A stretch of DNA of 64,000 nucleotides, taken from assembly GCA_023957995.1 (NCBI GenBank), contig JAMLGK010000001.1, forward strand, positions 393,690-457,689. The letters are read 5' to 3'. Source of the stretch: Microthrixaceae bacterium. GTDB taxonomy: Bacteria > Actinomycetota > Acidimicrobiia > Acidimicrobiales > Microtrichaceae. This document shows, piece after piece, positions 34,033 through 43,061 of the stretch (positions are counted from its first letter, which is position 1; every line of letters begins with the position of its first letter). The position numbers and the translations under genes are program-made. A model generated the notes under the pieces. It did not search any database and had not been told where the DNA came from. It saw only the letters and a program-made list of their open reading frames with translations.

Positions 34033-35742
34033 TCAGGCCTCCTTCGACATCGCCATCGAGGCGGTTGGGGTCGAACCCGGCGAAGGCGCCAGGGTCAGTT
34101 TCGCCTGCATTTCCGGCTCCAGGTCGTCGATCGCTATGCCGAGCAGCTTGGGGTTGGATGCGAATCGCGACCGCGCCAGGGACATCACACCGGGTTTCAG
34201 CACGAAGTAGTGCGAGAACAGGTCGAGCAGCGTTGCGGTCCCGAGATAGAACGCGAATCCTCGCACCGGACCGACCGACAGCCAGTAGAGCACGGCCGCG
34301 CCGATCAGCGAGGAGGTGTCGGCCTTGACCACCGTGGAGTAGGACCGGGTCAGCGACTTGTGGGTCACGGACCTCACCGTCGACCCCTTGCGGACATCTT
34401 CCTTGAGGCCCTCGAACGCGACGACGGATGAGTCGACGGCGATACCGATCGAAACCACCAGACCGACCAGACCGGCGAGGGTGACCGCTGCGCCGAGCCA
34501 CGACATCGCGACCCACAGCAACATCGCCGAAGTCGAGAGGCTGGCGAAGGTGAACAACGCGAGCATGCGGTAGTACAGGGCCATGTACATGAACACGGCG
34601 GCCAGTCCGACCGCACCGGCTATGAGGCCCGCCTGGAGCGCTCCCTCACCGAGGGTCGCGGAAACGGTCTCGGCCTGCTGCGGTTGCAGGTTCAGAGGCA
34701 ACGAGCCGTAGCGAAGAGCCACTGCGACCGACTGTGCACTCTCCTGGTCGAAGGCACCCGAGATCTGGATCTGGTCCCGTGAGAACGTGGCCTCGTTGAT
34801 GCTCGGAGCTGTCAGCACCTCACCGTCGAGGACGATCGCCAACTGACCGCGGCTTCCCTGCTGGGCCGGACAGGTGGGGTCGCCGTTGTAGCACGCAGTG
34901 GCTGCCTCGTTGAAGAGGTCGATACCCTCTTCGCCACCCCGGAACACCGGGTTGACCACCCACTCACCCTGCTGGTTGAGCCCGGCGGTGGCATCCTCCA
35001 CGGCCTCACCCTCGAGCGTTCGGTCGCCGGAGGTGAAGGTGGGACCCAGCTGGTAGATGGTTCCGCTGCTGTCGGCGAGCACCACCTCCTGGTCGGCCTT
35101 GATGTCCTCCCGGGCGGTCAACTGCGTAGCCAGCTGCGTCTCGGCAGCTGCCAACTGTTGGAACTCGTCGCTCTGGACATCGACCCCATAGGAGTTCTGG
35201 GGCCCTTCTGCGGGCGTGGTGTTCTCAGGGTCCGCCTCGAGCTGGGCCTGCGCGGCGGCGACCTCCTCGTCGATCACGTCCTGTGCGGTCACATCCGCGG
35301 GAAGGCCGAGCTGGGTGCGCATCTCCTCGGCAGTGGCCTCCAGTTCGGCGCGCTGCTCGTCGGTCGGCTCGGGAGGCAGGATCGCCAGGACGGGGCGGAA
35401 CCGCAGCCTGGCGGTGGTCCCGACCAGGTCGATGACGTCCTGCTGGTCGGTCGCACCCGGCAACTGCACGGTGATGGTGTTGCCCTGACGCGACACCTCG
35501 GGTTCGGTGACGCCGACCGCGTCCACACGCTTGCGGATGATCTCGATCGCCTCGTCGAGGTTCTCGGTGTCGACGTCATCCAGGACTGCGCCGGACTCAT
35601 CGACCGGCTGCAGGTTGACCGACACCCCGCCCTGCAGGTCGAGGCCGAGCGTCGGCGACTTTCCCATGACGATCGTGACGACGAGCAGAAGCACTGCCAG
35701 CCCCATCACGATCAACATGTTGCGTAGTGGATGGTTGCGCAC
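34033..35742 (-). CDS. secD: Protein translocase subunit SecD
   Basis: This 569-residue translocase subunit has an N-terminal helix (NMLIVMGLAVLLLVVTIVMG), the LGLDLQGGVSV motif, and a large periplasmic region with actinobacterial low-complexity insertions. Five C-terminal helices include GIAVDSSVVAFEGLKEDVRKG and GFAFYLGTATLLDLFSHY. The GTG at 35742 (MRNHPLRN) is preferred because upstream codons overlap yajC. yajC-secD-secF form one operon, with 4-nt and 1-nt gaps. Confidence 0.95.
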   Translation of the reverse strand: MRNHPLRNMLIVMGLAVLLLVVTIVMGKSPTLGLDLQGGVSVNLQPVDESGAVLDDVDTENLDEAIEIIRKRVDAVGVTEPEVSRQGNTITVQLPGATDQQDVIDLVGTTARLRFRPVLAILPPEPTDEQRAELEATAEEMRTQLGLPADVTAQDVIDEEVAAAQAQLEADPENTTPAEGPQNSYGVDVQSDEFQQLAAAETQLATQLTAREDIKADQEVVLADSSGTIYQLGPTFTSGDRTLEGEAVEDATAGLNQQGEWVVNPVFRGGEEGIDLFNEAATACYNGDPTCPAQQGSRGQLAIVLDGEVLTAPSINEATFSRDQIQISGAFDQESAQSVAVALRYGSLPLNLQPQQAETVSATLGEGALQAGLIAGAVGLAAVFMYMALYYRMLALFTFASLSTSAMLLWVAMSWLGAAVTLAGLVGLVVSIGIAVDSSVVAFEGLKEDVRKGSTVRSVTHKSLTRSYSTVVKADTSSLIGAAVLYWLSVGPVRGFAFYLGTATLLDLFSHYFVLKPGVMSLARSRFASNPKLLGIAIDDLEPEMQAKLTLAPSPGSTPTASMAMSKEA

Positions 35743-35746
35743 TGGA

Positions 35747-36169
35747 TCAGTCGTTTCCGTCGCCGTCGTCGTCCGCCGACTCGTCGGCGTCGGCGTCGGG
35801 ACTCGACGAGGCACCCGCCCCGGTCAGCGCACCGAGGATTCCCCCCGATGACTTGGATCCGGCGGCCTTCGGATCCGGTTCGGCGGCGAGCCTGCTCACA
35901 GCGCCGAGGGAGAACTTCACGACCACGTCGTCGTCCACCTCGAGGTGGACGTCGTCACCTTCGATGTGGTTGACCACACCGTGCATGCCTCCGATGGTCA
36001 CCACCTCGTCACCAACACCGATGGCGCTCATCAGCTCGGCCTGCTTCTTCCGTTGCCTGCGCTGGGGAACGATCATCAGCAGCACGATCGCTGCCATGGG
36101 AACGACGAGGATCAGAATTCCGAGCGGGCTGCCAGAACTCTCTTGGGCGAGTATCACTAGTGGATTCAC
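35747..36169 (-). CDS. yajC: Preprotein translocase accessory protein YajC
   Basis: This 140-residue SecDF-associated protein has one membrane helix (LGILILVVPMAAIVLLMIV) followed by PQRRQRKKQAEL and the conserved GDEVVTIGGMHGVV beta domain. The last 45 residues are acidic and disordered. The start is GTG, and a TAGCAT box lies 9 nt upstream. It begins the secDF operon and follows the tgt gene in the order queA-tgt-yajC-secD-secF common in bacteria. Confidence 0.93.
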   Translation of the reverse strand: MNPLVILAQESSGSPLGILILVVPMAAIVLLMIVPQRRQRKKQAELMSAIGVGDEVVTIGGMHGVVNHIEGDDVHLEVDDDVVVKFSLGAVSRLAAEPDPKAAGSKSSGGILGALTGAGASSSPDADADESADDDGDGND

Positions 36170-36209
36170 AGTTCACCGATGCTACGACGCGACAGTGGTC
36201 CAGTTGGAA

Positions 36210-37379
36210 TCATTGCGTCGCGAGCTCCCCGGAGCCGGTCGTCGACTGCCCGGGAGCCATGCCCGCGTGGTTGGCGGCCAGTCGGAGTCGCAGCTCGCCG
36301 AGGCTGCCGCTGCGGATAGCAGCGCGGATCTGTGCCACCAGATCCATCATCCAGGTGAGGTTGTGGATCGTGCACAACGTCGCGGCACTGGGTTCACCCA
36401 CCGCCGCCAGGTGTCGCAGGTAGCCGCGGGGGTAGCGCTGGCAGGTTGCACAGCGACACGACGCGCTGATCGGACGCTCGTCGGAGGCGAACTCAGCCCG
36501 CTTGATGTTGAGGCGACCCTCGTCGGTGAGCAGCGTGCCGTGCCTCGCGAGCCGCGTCGGCAACACGCAGTCGAACATGTCGACGCCCCTCGCAACGGCT
36601 TCCACGATCGACACGGGATCCCCCACTCCCATCAGGTAGCGGGGTTGGTCCCTCGGTAGCCCCGCCAGAGCGGCTTCCAGCGAGGGCAACATCTCATCGC
36701 GGCTCTCACCCACCGACAGCCCGCCGATCGCGTAGCCGTCGAAGTCGAGCGCCACGGTCACCGACGCAGATTCCGAGCGGAGCTCCGGGTCGGTACCACC
36801 CTGGACGATCCCGAAGAGCGCCTGGTCCTCGGTGCGCGAATGCACACCACGGGCGCGCTCGGCCCAGAGCGCGGTCCTCCTCACCGCATCGGAAAGGACT
36901 CTGCGGGTCGATGGGAGCGGGGCGCAGACGTCGAGCACCATCTGGATGTCGGCCCCCAGGAGCTCCTGGGTCCGCACCGCGGATTCCGGTGTCAGCAGGT
37001 GTGTCGAACCGTCGTAGGTCGACCGGAACTCCACCCCTTCATCGGTCACATCGGGATCCAGCGAGAACACCTGGTAGCCACCCGAATCGGTCAGCATGTG
37101 ACGCTCGAACCCGCTGAACCGGTGGAGGCCTCCCAGGGCCGCCACGGTCTCTGCTCCGGGGCGGAGCATCAGGTGGTAGGTGTTGGCCAGCATCACATCG
37201 GCAGCGACGGTCGCGTCACTCGAGCGCAGACTGCTGAATTCATGGGTGCTGAGGGCGCGGATGGTCCCCCGAGTGCCCACCGGCATGAACGTGGGTACCT
37301 CGATCAGCCCCCGGGAGGTCCTCACCGTGCCGCAGCGCGCGTCCCCGTCAACCGCGGACTCCTCGAGTGTGAGCTTCAT
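36210..37379 (-). CDS. tgt: Queuine tRNA-ribosyltransferase
   Basis: This 389-residue TIM-barrel enzyme exchanges guanine-34 of GUN-anticodon tRNAs for the queuosine precursor preQ1. Visible are FMPVGTRGTIRAL, the catalytic-base segment LTDSGGYQVFSL, the QGGTDPELR loop, and the zinc site CRCATCQRYPRGYLRH followed by TLCTIHN. In the second signature the usual DECT is DVCAPLPSTR. It overlaps queA upstream by 4 nt. Presence of both genes indicates queuosine formation, probably from salvaged or de novo preQ1 (other que genes are not in this window). Confidence 0.95.
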   Translation of the reverse strand: MKLTLEESAVDGDARCGTVRTSRGLIEVPTFMPVGTRGTIRALSTHEFSSLRSSDATVAADVMLANTYHLMLRPGAETVAALGGLHRFSGFERHMLTDSGGYQVFSLDPDVTDEGVEFRSTYDGSTHLLTPESAVRTQELLGADIQMVLDVCAPLPSTRRVLSDAVRRTALWAERARGVHSRTEDQALFGIVQGGTDPELRSESASVTVALDFDGYAIGGLSVGESRDEMLPSLEAALAGLPRDQPRYLMGVGDPVSIVEAVARGVDMFDCVLPTRLARHGTLLTDEGRLNIKRAEFASDERPISASCRCATCQRYPRGYLRHLAAVGEPSAATLCTIHNLTWMMDLVAQIRAAIRSGSLGELRLRLAANHAGMAPGQSTTGSGELATQ

Positions 37380-38449
37380 CCGGTCGGGCTTCCGTGCGCG
37401 GCGTCCGGGTTGCGATCCAGGAGCATCGCATCGCCGAAGCTGAGGAACCGGTAGCCCTCATCGATCGCGAGGCTGTAGAGGTCGCGCCAACCGGTGCCCG
37501 CAAAGGCCTCGATCATGGCGAGGAGCGACGAGCGGGGAAGGTGGAAGTTGGTGAGCAGCCGGTCCACCACGCGGAACTCGAACCCGGGCGTGATGAACAA
37601 TGAGGTGCGCCCTGCGAGATCACCGGAGTGCGCCACCGATTCGAGGGCTCTCGTGGTGGTCGTTCCCACCGCCACCACCCGCCCACCCGCCATGTGGGTG
37701 GTGCCCACGTCGTGCCAGGTCTGCTCGGGCACCCGGTAGTGCTCGGTGTGGATCGGATGATCCTCGAGGTGCTCCACGCTCACCGGGCGGAACGTGTCGA
37801 GTCCGACCACCAACTCGACGGGAGCGACTCGGACCCCTTCGCCGGCGATGCGCTCCAGCAGGGACTCGGTGAGGTGCAGTCCGGCGGTCGGAGCGGCCGC
37901 GGAACCCGGTCGCTGCGCGTAGGTGGTCTGGTAGCGCTCGGGGTCCTCCAGTTCGCTGTGTATGTACGGCGGCAGTGGCATCTGGCCATCGGAGGCCAGG
38001 GCGCCCAGCAGGTCCGCCTCGTCATGACCCAGCGATGCCGCTCCGGTACGGCTGGGGCGCACGATCCGTCGACCCGCACCGAGGTCCTCACCGAACTCGA
38101 AGGTGAGCCTCCCCCCTGTGGATTCGGCGACCGTTCCGGGGGCGAGCTTGCGAGACGGTCGACAGAGTGCCTCCCAGGTACCGTCGCCGCGATCCTCCAG
38201 CAGCAGCACCTCACCGTTGGCCCCGCCCTCTCGGACCACCGGAACCCTCGCCGGCAGCACCTTTGTGGTGTTGATGACGAGGAGGTCGCCGGGACGCAGG
38301 AACTCGACGAGATCCCTGACGACCCGGTGCTCGACGGCCGCGGCTCCGGCGACGAGGAGCCTGGCCGAATCGCGGGGTTCGACCGGGACCTGGGCGATCC
38401 GTTCCTCCGGAAGGACGTAGTCGAGATCCGCTGCCTTCACTCCGACCAC
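37376..38449 (-). CDS. queA: S-adenosylmethionine:tRNA ribosyltransferase-isomerase
   Basis: This 357-residue enzyme adds the epoxycyclopentanediol group to preQ1-tRNA. Family blocks are LDYVLPEERIAQVPVEPRD at the N-terminus, GDLLVINTTKVLPAR, APTAGLHLTESLLERI, the LVVGLDTFRPVSVEHLEDH block and the C-terminal NFHLPRSSLLAMIEAFAG. The length is normal. It is coupled to tgt by a 4-nt overlap and lies 13 nt from the acyl-CoA dehydrogenase stop. Confidence 0.95.
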   Translation of the reverse strand: MVGVKAADLDYVLPEERIAQVPVEPRDSARLLVAGAAAVEHRVVRDLVEFLRPGDLLVINTTKVLPARVPVVREGGANGEVLLLEDRGDGTWEALCRPSRKLAPGTVAESTGGRLTFEFGEDLGAGRRIVRPSRTGAASLGHDEADLLGALASDGQMPLPPYIHSELEDPERYQTTYAQRPGSAAAPTAGLHLTESLLERIAGEGVRVAPVELVVGLDTFRPVSVEHLEDHPIHTEHYRVPEQTWHDVGTTHMAGGRVVAVGTTTTRALESVAHSGDLAGRTSLFITPGFEFRVVDRLLTNFHLPRSSLLAMIEAFAGTGWRDLYSLAIDEGYRFLSFGDAMLLDRNPDAAHGSPTG

Positions 38450-38462
38450 CTTCCGTCGGGTC

Positions 38463-39611
38463 TCAGAAGCCCATGTTCCGACCGATGATCTCCTTCATGA
38501 TCTCGGTCGTTCCGCCGTAGATCGTGGTGATCCTCGAGTCGGTGTAGGCGCGAGCGATCGGGTACTCGCTCATGTAGCCGTAGCCGCCGTGCAGCTGCAG
38601 ACAGGTGTCAGCGACGCGCTTCTGCAGCTCGGTGCACCACCACTTGGCCATAGACGCCTCGTCAGCGGTGAGCGTGGAGTCGTTGAGGGCCATGATGCAG
38701 CGATCGATGAAGGTCTCGGCGATCGTGATCTCGGTCTGCATCTCGGCCAGCTTGAACCGGCTGTTCTGGAAGGTGCCGATGGGCTGGCCGAACGCCTTGC
38801 GTTCCGAGGCGTATTCGATGGTCCAGCTCAGCATCGCCCGGGCGTGCGCCACTCCGGCCATCGCTATCGAGAGTCGCTCCTGGGGCAGGTTCTTCACCAG
38901 CAGCAGGAAGCCCTCGCCCTCGTTGCCGACCAGGTTCTCCGCCGGGACACGGACGTCGTTGAAGAACAGTTCGGCGGTGTCCTGGGAGTGCAGGCCGACC
39001 TTCTCGAGGTTTCGTCCGCGCTCGAACCCCTCGGCCGGGGCTTCGAGGACCAGCAGCGACATCCCCTTGTGCCGTTCCTGGGGATCGGTCTTGGCGGCCA
39101 CGACGATGAGTTCGGAGTTGATTCCGTTGGTGATGAAGGTCTTCGAACCGTTGAGGACGTATTCGTCGCCGTCGCGGATCGCTGTGGTGGCCATGGATGC
39201 GAGGTCGGATCCCATGCCGGGTTCGGTCATCGCCACAGCGGTGATCTTCTCGCCGCTGGCGATGCCCGGCAGCCAACGTCGCTTCTGCTCCTCGTTGCAG
39301 TTCTCTACGAAATAGGGCATGCAGACGTCGGTGTGAAGAGTGATTCCGAGCCCGGCGGCGTTCATGTCGGCCCGGCAGAGCTCCTGGATGACGACGTTGT
39401 TGTAGCGGAAGTCCTTCACGCCCGACCCGCCGTACTCCTCGGGTATTCCCATCCCGAGGAAGCCTGCTTCGCCAGCCGCGCGGAACACCGCGGGATCCAC
39501 GATTCCGTCGAGCTCCCACTTCTCGCGGTGGGGCACCATCTCGCGCTCGATGAAAGTGCGGTAGGCCTCGCGGAACAGTTCGTGTTCCTCGGTGTAGATG
39601 TCACGCTCCAT
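38463..39611 (-). CDS. Acyl-CoA dehydrogenase
   Basis: This 382-residue flavoprotein catalyses alpha,beta-dehydrogenation of acyl-CoA. The FAD-binding MTEPGMGSDLASM and TFITNG motifs, the RKAFGQPIGTFQ helix, QLHGGYGYMSEYPIARAY and the terminal YGGTTEIMKEIIGR are all present. The Glu of the last block is at the position of the catalytic base. The similarity is to the long-chain type common in actinobacteria. It is a metabolic gene inserted between ruvB and queA of the housekeeping backbone. A TAGCCT box 7 nt before the ATG suggests an independent leaderless promoter. The exact chain-length preference cannot be told. Confidence 0.92.
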   Translation of the reverse strand: MERDIYTEEHELFREAYRTFIEREMVPHREKWELDGIVDPAVFRAAGEAGFLGMGIPEEYGGSGVKDFRYNNVVIQELCRADMNAAGLGITLHTDVCMPYFVENCNEEQKRRWLPGIASGEKITAVAMTEPGMGSDLASMATTAIRDGDEYVLNGSKTFITNGINSELIVVAAKTDPQERHKGMSLLVLEAPAEGFERGRNLEKVGLHSQDTAELFFNDVRVPAENLVGNEGEGFLLLVKNLPQERLSIAMAGVAHARAMLSWTIEYASERKAFGQPIGTFQNSRFKLAEMQTEITIAETFIDRCIMALNDSTLTADEASMAKWWCTELQKRVADTCLQLHGGYGYMSEYPIARAYTDSRITTIYGGTTEIMKEIIGRNMGF

Positions 39612-39618
39612 GCCGGCA

Positions 39619-39624
39619 AGGCTA
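39619..39624 (-). promoter_or_regulatory. -10 box, leaderless promoter of the acyl-CoA dehydrogenase
   Basis: TAGCCT ends 7 nt before the ATG at 39611, in the 47-bp gap after ruvB. No ribosome site is seen. Confidence 0.45.
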
Positions 39625-39658
39625 CTTTCGCCGGCCCCGCCGGTTGGAGTTGGGCGTG

Positions 39659-40741
39659 CTATTCGAACAGCGACGGGTCACCGGCCGGGAACGCCGAGGC
39701 GGGCGGGATGAGCCCCAGGTGCCTCCAGGCGGCCGGGGTGGCGACACGACCACGCGGAGTGCGCTGCAGGAGACCCTGCTGGATCAGGTAGGGCTCGTAG
39801 ACATCCTCGACCGTCTCGGTCGGTTCCGACACGGCGATGGCCAGGGTGGAGAGCCCGACGGGTCCTCCTCCGAACCCTTCACAGATCGCTCCCAGGATCG
39901 ACCGGTCCACCTTGTCGAGGCCCTTCTCGTCGATACCGAAGAGCTCCAGGCCCACACACGCCATGTCGTGGTCGATGGAGCCGTCCCCATTGACCTCGGC
40001 GACGTCGCGCACCCTCCGCAGCAGTCGGTTGGCGATACGCGGGGTCCCGCGGCTGCGGCCCGCGATCTCGGCCGCTCCCTGCGAGGAGATGTCGGCGCCG
40101 AGGATGCCCGCGGCGCGCAACACGATGGTCTGGAGGTCCTCGGGTTCGTAGTAGTCGAGCCGCGCCACCAGCCCGAACCGGTCCCGCAGCGGTCCGGTGA
40201 CCAGTCCGGTCCTGGTCGTGGCTCCCACCAGGCAGAACCGTGGCAACTCGAGGCGGATCGAGCGCGCTGCTGGGCCCTTGCCCAACACGATGTCGAGTTG
40301 GTAGTCCTCCATCGCGGGGTAGAGCACCTCTTCCACCGAGCGCGACAGACGGTGGATCTCGTCGATGAACAACACGTCTCCGGCGGACAGCTTGGTGAGG
40401 ATCGCCGCCAGGTCACCGGGGCGCTCCAGTGCCGGACCCGAGGTGATCTGCAGTTCGACCTCCATCTCGGCGGCAACGATCCCCGCCAGGGAGGTCTTGC
40501 CCAGACCGGGCGGCCCCGCGAACAGGAAGTGGTCGGCTGCCTGCTGGCGTCTGCGCGCCGCCTCGAGGATGACCGACAGGCGCGCCTTCAGCTCCGGCTG
40601 GCCCACGAACTCCGACAGACGACCGGGCCGGAGCGACAACAAGGGATCAGCATCGGCGGAACCGTCCGGGTCCGGTTCGATCGCAGCGGTGTCCTCGTCG
40701 TCACCGAGCGGGGCCGGATCCAACAGTTCGTCGCGTGCCAT
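39659..40741 (-). CDS. ruvB: Holliday junction branch migration ATPase RuvB
   Basis: This 360-residue AAA+ motor drives branch migration with RuvA. Walker A is [14 protein letters not shown], Walker B is [10 protein letters not shown], sensor 1 is [10 protein letters not shown], and the arginine finger lies in [17 protein letters not shown]. The C-terminal winged helix ends near [16 protein letters not shown] poorly conserved acidic N-terminal extension of about 35 residues precedes the core. It overlaps ruvA by one base. Confidence 0.96.
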   Translation of the reverse strand: MARDELLDPAPLGDDEDTAAIEPDPDGSADADPLLSLRPGRLSEFVGQPELKARLSVILEAARRRQQAADHFLFAGPPGLGKTSLAGIVAAEMEVELQITSGPALERPGDLAAILTKLSAGDVLFIDEIHRLSRSVEEVLYPAMEDYQLDIVLGKGPAARSIRLELPRFCLVGATTRTGLVTGPLRDRFGLVARLDYYEPEDLQTIVLRAAGILGADISSQGAAEIAGRSRGTPRIANRLLRRVRDVAEVNGDGSIDHDMACVGLELFGIDEKGLDKVDRSILGAICEGFGGGPVGLSTLAIAVSEPTETVEDVYEPYLIQQGLLQRTPRGRVATPAAWRHLGLIPPASAFPAGDPSLFE

Positions 40742-41340
40742 CAGGCGACCGCCAGTCGGCGAAGAGCTTCGCGGAGGGCCTCACCGGAGTCGTCGGCCGG
40801 GAGGTCGGCCAGTACGCCGGCTATCTCCTCACTGCCGTAACCGAGACCGACCAGGGCTTCGCGAACGTCGCTGCGCACCGAATCGGGCCGGTCGGCTCCT
40901 GTTGCGGTCGACCGCGTCGCGTCGCTCACATCTATGTCGGCGACGGTGAGCTTCGACCGCAGCTCCACCAGGAGCCTCGCAGCGGTCTTCTTGCCCACCC
41001 CGGGCACCAGGCAGAGCGCACCGACGTCTTCCGCTGCAACGGCCTCGGCCAGCGCGGTCGGCCCGTGGACCGACAGGATCGCGAGCGCCATCGAGGGACC
41101 CACCCCGTGCGTTGCGATCAAGGTCTCGAACACCTTGCGCTCATCCGCGGAGGAGAACCCGTAGAGCACCGCTGCGTCCTCGCGGATGTGGTGGTGCACC
41201 TGCAGGAAGACCTCCTCGCCCACCGTCGTGCCCGCTGCGGTTGCCGGGGTGACCTGCAGTCGGTACCCGAGGCCGGCCACCTCCACCAGGAGCTCGGTGC
41301 CGTCGCGCGAGAGCAGCTCGCCACGTACCGAACCGATCAT
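40741..41340 (-). CDS. ruvA: Holliday junction branch migration complex subunit RuvA
   Basis: This 199-residue protein binds four-way junctions as a tetramer. The OB-like domain ([14 protein letters not shown]) is followed by helix-hairpin-helix motifs ([17 protein letters not shown] and [19 protein letters not shown]) and a C-terminal domain ([17 protein letters not shown]) that contacts RuvB. It overlaps ruvC upstream by 4 nt and ruvB downstream. Confidence 0.95.
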   Translation of the reverse strand: MIGSVRGELLSRDGTELLVEVAGLGYRLQVTPATAAGTTVGEEVFLQVHHHIREDAAVLYGFSSADERKVFETLIATHGVGPSMALAILSVHGPTALAEAVAAEDVGALCLVPGVGKKTAARLLVELRSKLTVADIDVSDATRSTATGADRPDSVRSDVREALVGLGYGSEEIAGVLADLPADDSGEALREALRRLAVA

Positions 41341-41834
41341 CGTGCCGCCACCCGGGACGTGTACGCACCAGCGATCGCCACGTGTGCAAGGGCCACCGCT
41401 GCGGCATCGGCCGCATCGGCGGGGCGCGGTGGCTCGGGTAGGTCCAACAACAACTGCACCATCTTCTGCACCTGCTCCTTGTCAGCGCCCCCGTAACCCG
41501 CCACGGCACCCTTGACCTCGTTGGGCGAGTACTCCACCACATCCATTCCGCGGCCTGCAGCCTCGGCCATCACGACGCCGGCGGCCTGGCCCACCGACAT
41601 CGCGGTTCTCACGTTCACCTGGAACAGCACCCGCTCGATGGCGAGGGACTGCGGCGAGAACTCCGACAGCAACTGGCGGATGTCGCCGACGAGTTCGGCC
41701 AGTCGGTTGGGCGTCGGGTCGGAGGGGGCGGTGCGCAGCACGCCCAACGCCACCGGGACGCTGCGCCGACCGTCCGTGCGCAGCACGCAGTAGCCACAAC
41801 GCGACAGGCCGGGGTCGACTCCGAGAACGAACAC
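41337..41834 (-). CDS. ruvC: Crossover junction endodeoxyribonuclease RuvC
   Basis: This 165-residue resolvase of the RNase H fold cuts Holliday junctions. The first catalytic Asp is residue 7 in VLGVDPGLSRCGY, the Glu is in SLAIERVLFQ, and the last acidic pair is in ADAADAAAVALAH. The GTG at 41834 matches the family start; in-frame codons continue far upstream opposite the ABC transporter but carry no homology. TAGCGT lies 7 nt before the GTG. The yebC gene normally next to ruvC is 2.1 kb away, displaced by the plus-strand transporter. Confidence 0.95.
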   Translation of the reverse strand: MFVLGVDPGLSRCGYCVLRTDGRRSVPVALGVLRTAPSDPTPNRLAELVGDIRQLLSEFSPQSLAIERVLFQVNVRTAMSVGQAAGVVMAEAAGRGMDVVEYSPNEVKGAVAGYGGADKEQVQKMVQLLLDLPEPPRPADAADAAAVALAHVAIAGAYTSRVAAR

Positions 41835-41841
41835 AAGTTCG

Positions 41842-41847
41842 ACGCTA
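41842..41847 (-). promoter_or_regulatory. -10 box, leaderless promoter of ruvCAB
   Basis: TAGCGT ends 7 nt before the ruvC GTG at 41834, in the divergent gap to the ABC transporter. Confidence 0.5.
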
Positions 41848-41909
41848 GTCCCCCACCCCGGCCGATCCGCGGAAATTCTGGAGTCGGATCGCACTCCCGC
41901 CGATGCACA

Positions 41910-43061
41910 GTGCTGATGGACACGAACCCCCCGCACACCAACGCCATAGTGGAACTCAGTGGGATCGGCCATTCCTTCGGGGCCACCGAGGCCCTCAAGA
42001 ACCTGGACATGTCTGTTCCCGAGGGACGCATCACCGTGCTGTTGGGACCCAACGGTGCAGGAAAGACCACGACCGCCAGGGTCGTGACGGGTGCGTTGAC
42101 GGCCGACAGCGGTCGGGTGCGGACCTTCGGCCGGGATCCGGTCACCGAGGGTCATCTCGTGCGTCCGCACTGCGGTGTGGTCTCGGCCAAGCCGGCGCTG
42201 TACGACCGGCTGAGTGGACGCGACAACCTCGACTACTCGGCCGAGCTCTACGGAGTGAAGACCGACAAGGAGCGACGGATACGAGACGCCGCAGGGCGTT
42301 TCGGTATCGATGCGGCGCTCGACGACCTGGTGGGGGGCTACTCCACCGGGATGAAGACCCGCCTGGCCCTGGCGCGGTCGATCCTGCACGATCCGCGCCT
42401 GCTGCTGTTCGACGAACCGACCTCGGGCCTGGACCCCGAGTCGTCGTCCGCGGTACTCAGCTACATCCGCGACATGACCACCGAGGGTCGAACGGTCGTG
42501 ATGTGTACGCACCTGCTCAGCGAAGCAGAGGGCCTGGCCGATCACATCGTGATCATGGAGGGCGGCACCGACCTGATCTCGGGCTCGCCGGAAGTGCTCA
42601 CCAAACGCTTCTGGCCGCACCCGGTGGTGACCCTCAACTCCTCGGACCAACGCCTGTTGGAACGCATGCGCGGATGGAACGGCGTCGTCGGGATGCGCAA
42701 CGATCCCAGCGGGGCGCGAATCGAACTCGACGACATTGATCGGGTGCCCGACCTGGTGGCCGCGCTCGTGGCCGACGGGATTCCCATAACGCGGGTGGAG
42801 CCCCACACTCCCACCCTCGAGGACCTGTACTTCCTCATCCGCCGGAAGCTGGGTGAGCGGGCGCGCGCAGACGGGCTCGAGGTGGCCGATCCGCTCGACC
42901 CCGTGAGCAACACGACCCTCGCCCCGAGCCACGGAATGGGACCGGGGTCCCGCTCGGCGGATCACATGCCCGTCATCGAGGTGCCCGACGGACTGCCGCC
43001 CATGACAGAGCGCCCGCACGAGACGGACCTGCACGAGACAGACCTGAGGGAGACCCGATGA
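41910..43061 (+). CDS. ABC transporter ATP-binding protein
   Basis: This 383-residue ATPase subunit has Walker A LLGPNGAGKTTTA, a variant signature GGYSTGMKTRLALARS in place of LSGGQ (usual for ABC-2-type exporters), Walker B LLLFDEPTSGLDPES and the H-loop CTHLLSEAE. A C-terminal extension of about 80 residues after the nucleotide-binding domain ends in acidic ETDLHETDLRETR-like repeats. The start is GTG at 41910 or ATG at 41916. It overlaps the permease gene by 4 nt. The cargo cannot be predicted; drug, lipid or antibiotic export are all possible. Confidence 0.9.
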   Translation: MLMDTNPPHTNAIVELSGIGHSFGATEALKNLDMSVPEGRITVLLGPNGAGKTTTARVVTGALTADSGRVRTFGRDPVTEGHLVRPHCGVVSAKPALYDRLSGRDNLDYSAELYGVKTDKERRIRDAAGRFGIDAALDDLVGGYSTGMKTRLALARSILHDPRLLLFDEPTSGLDPESSSAVLSYIRDMTTEGRTVVMCTHLLSEAEGLADHIVIMEGGTDLISGSPEVLTKRFWPHPVVTLNSSDQRLLERMRGWNGVVGMRNDPSGARIELDDIDRVPDLVAALVADGIPITRVEPHTPTLEDLYFLIRRKLGERARADGLEVADPLDPVSNTTLAPSHGMGPGSRSADHMPVIEVPDGLPPMTERPHETDLHETDLRETR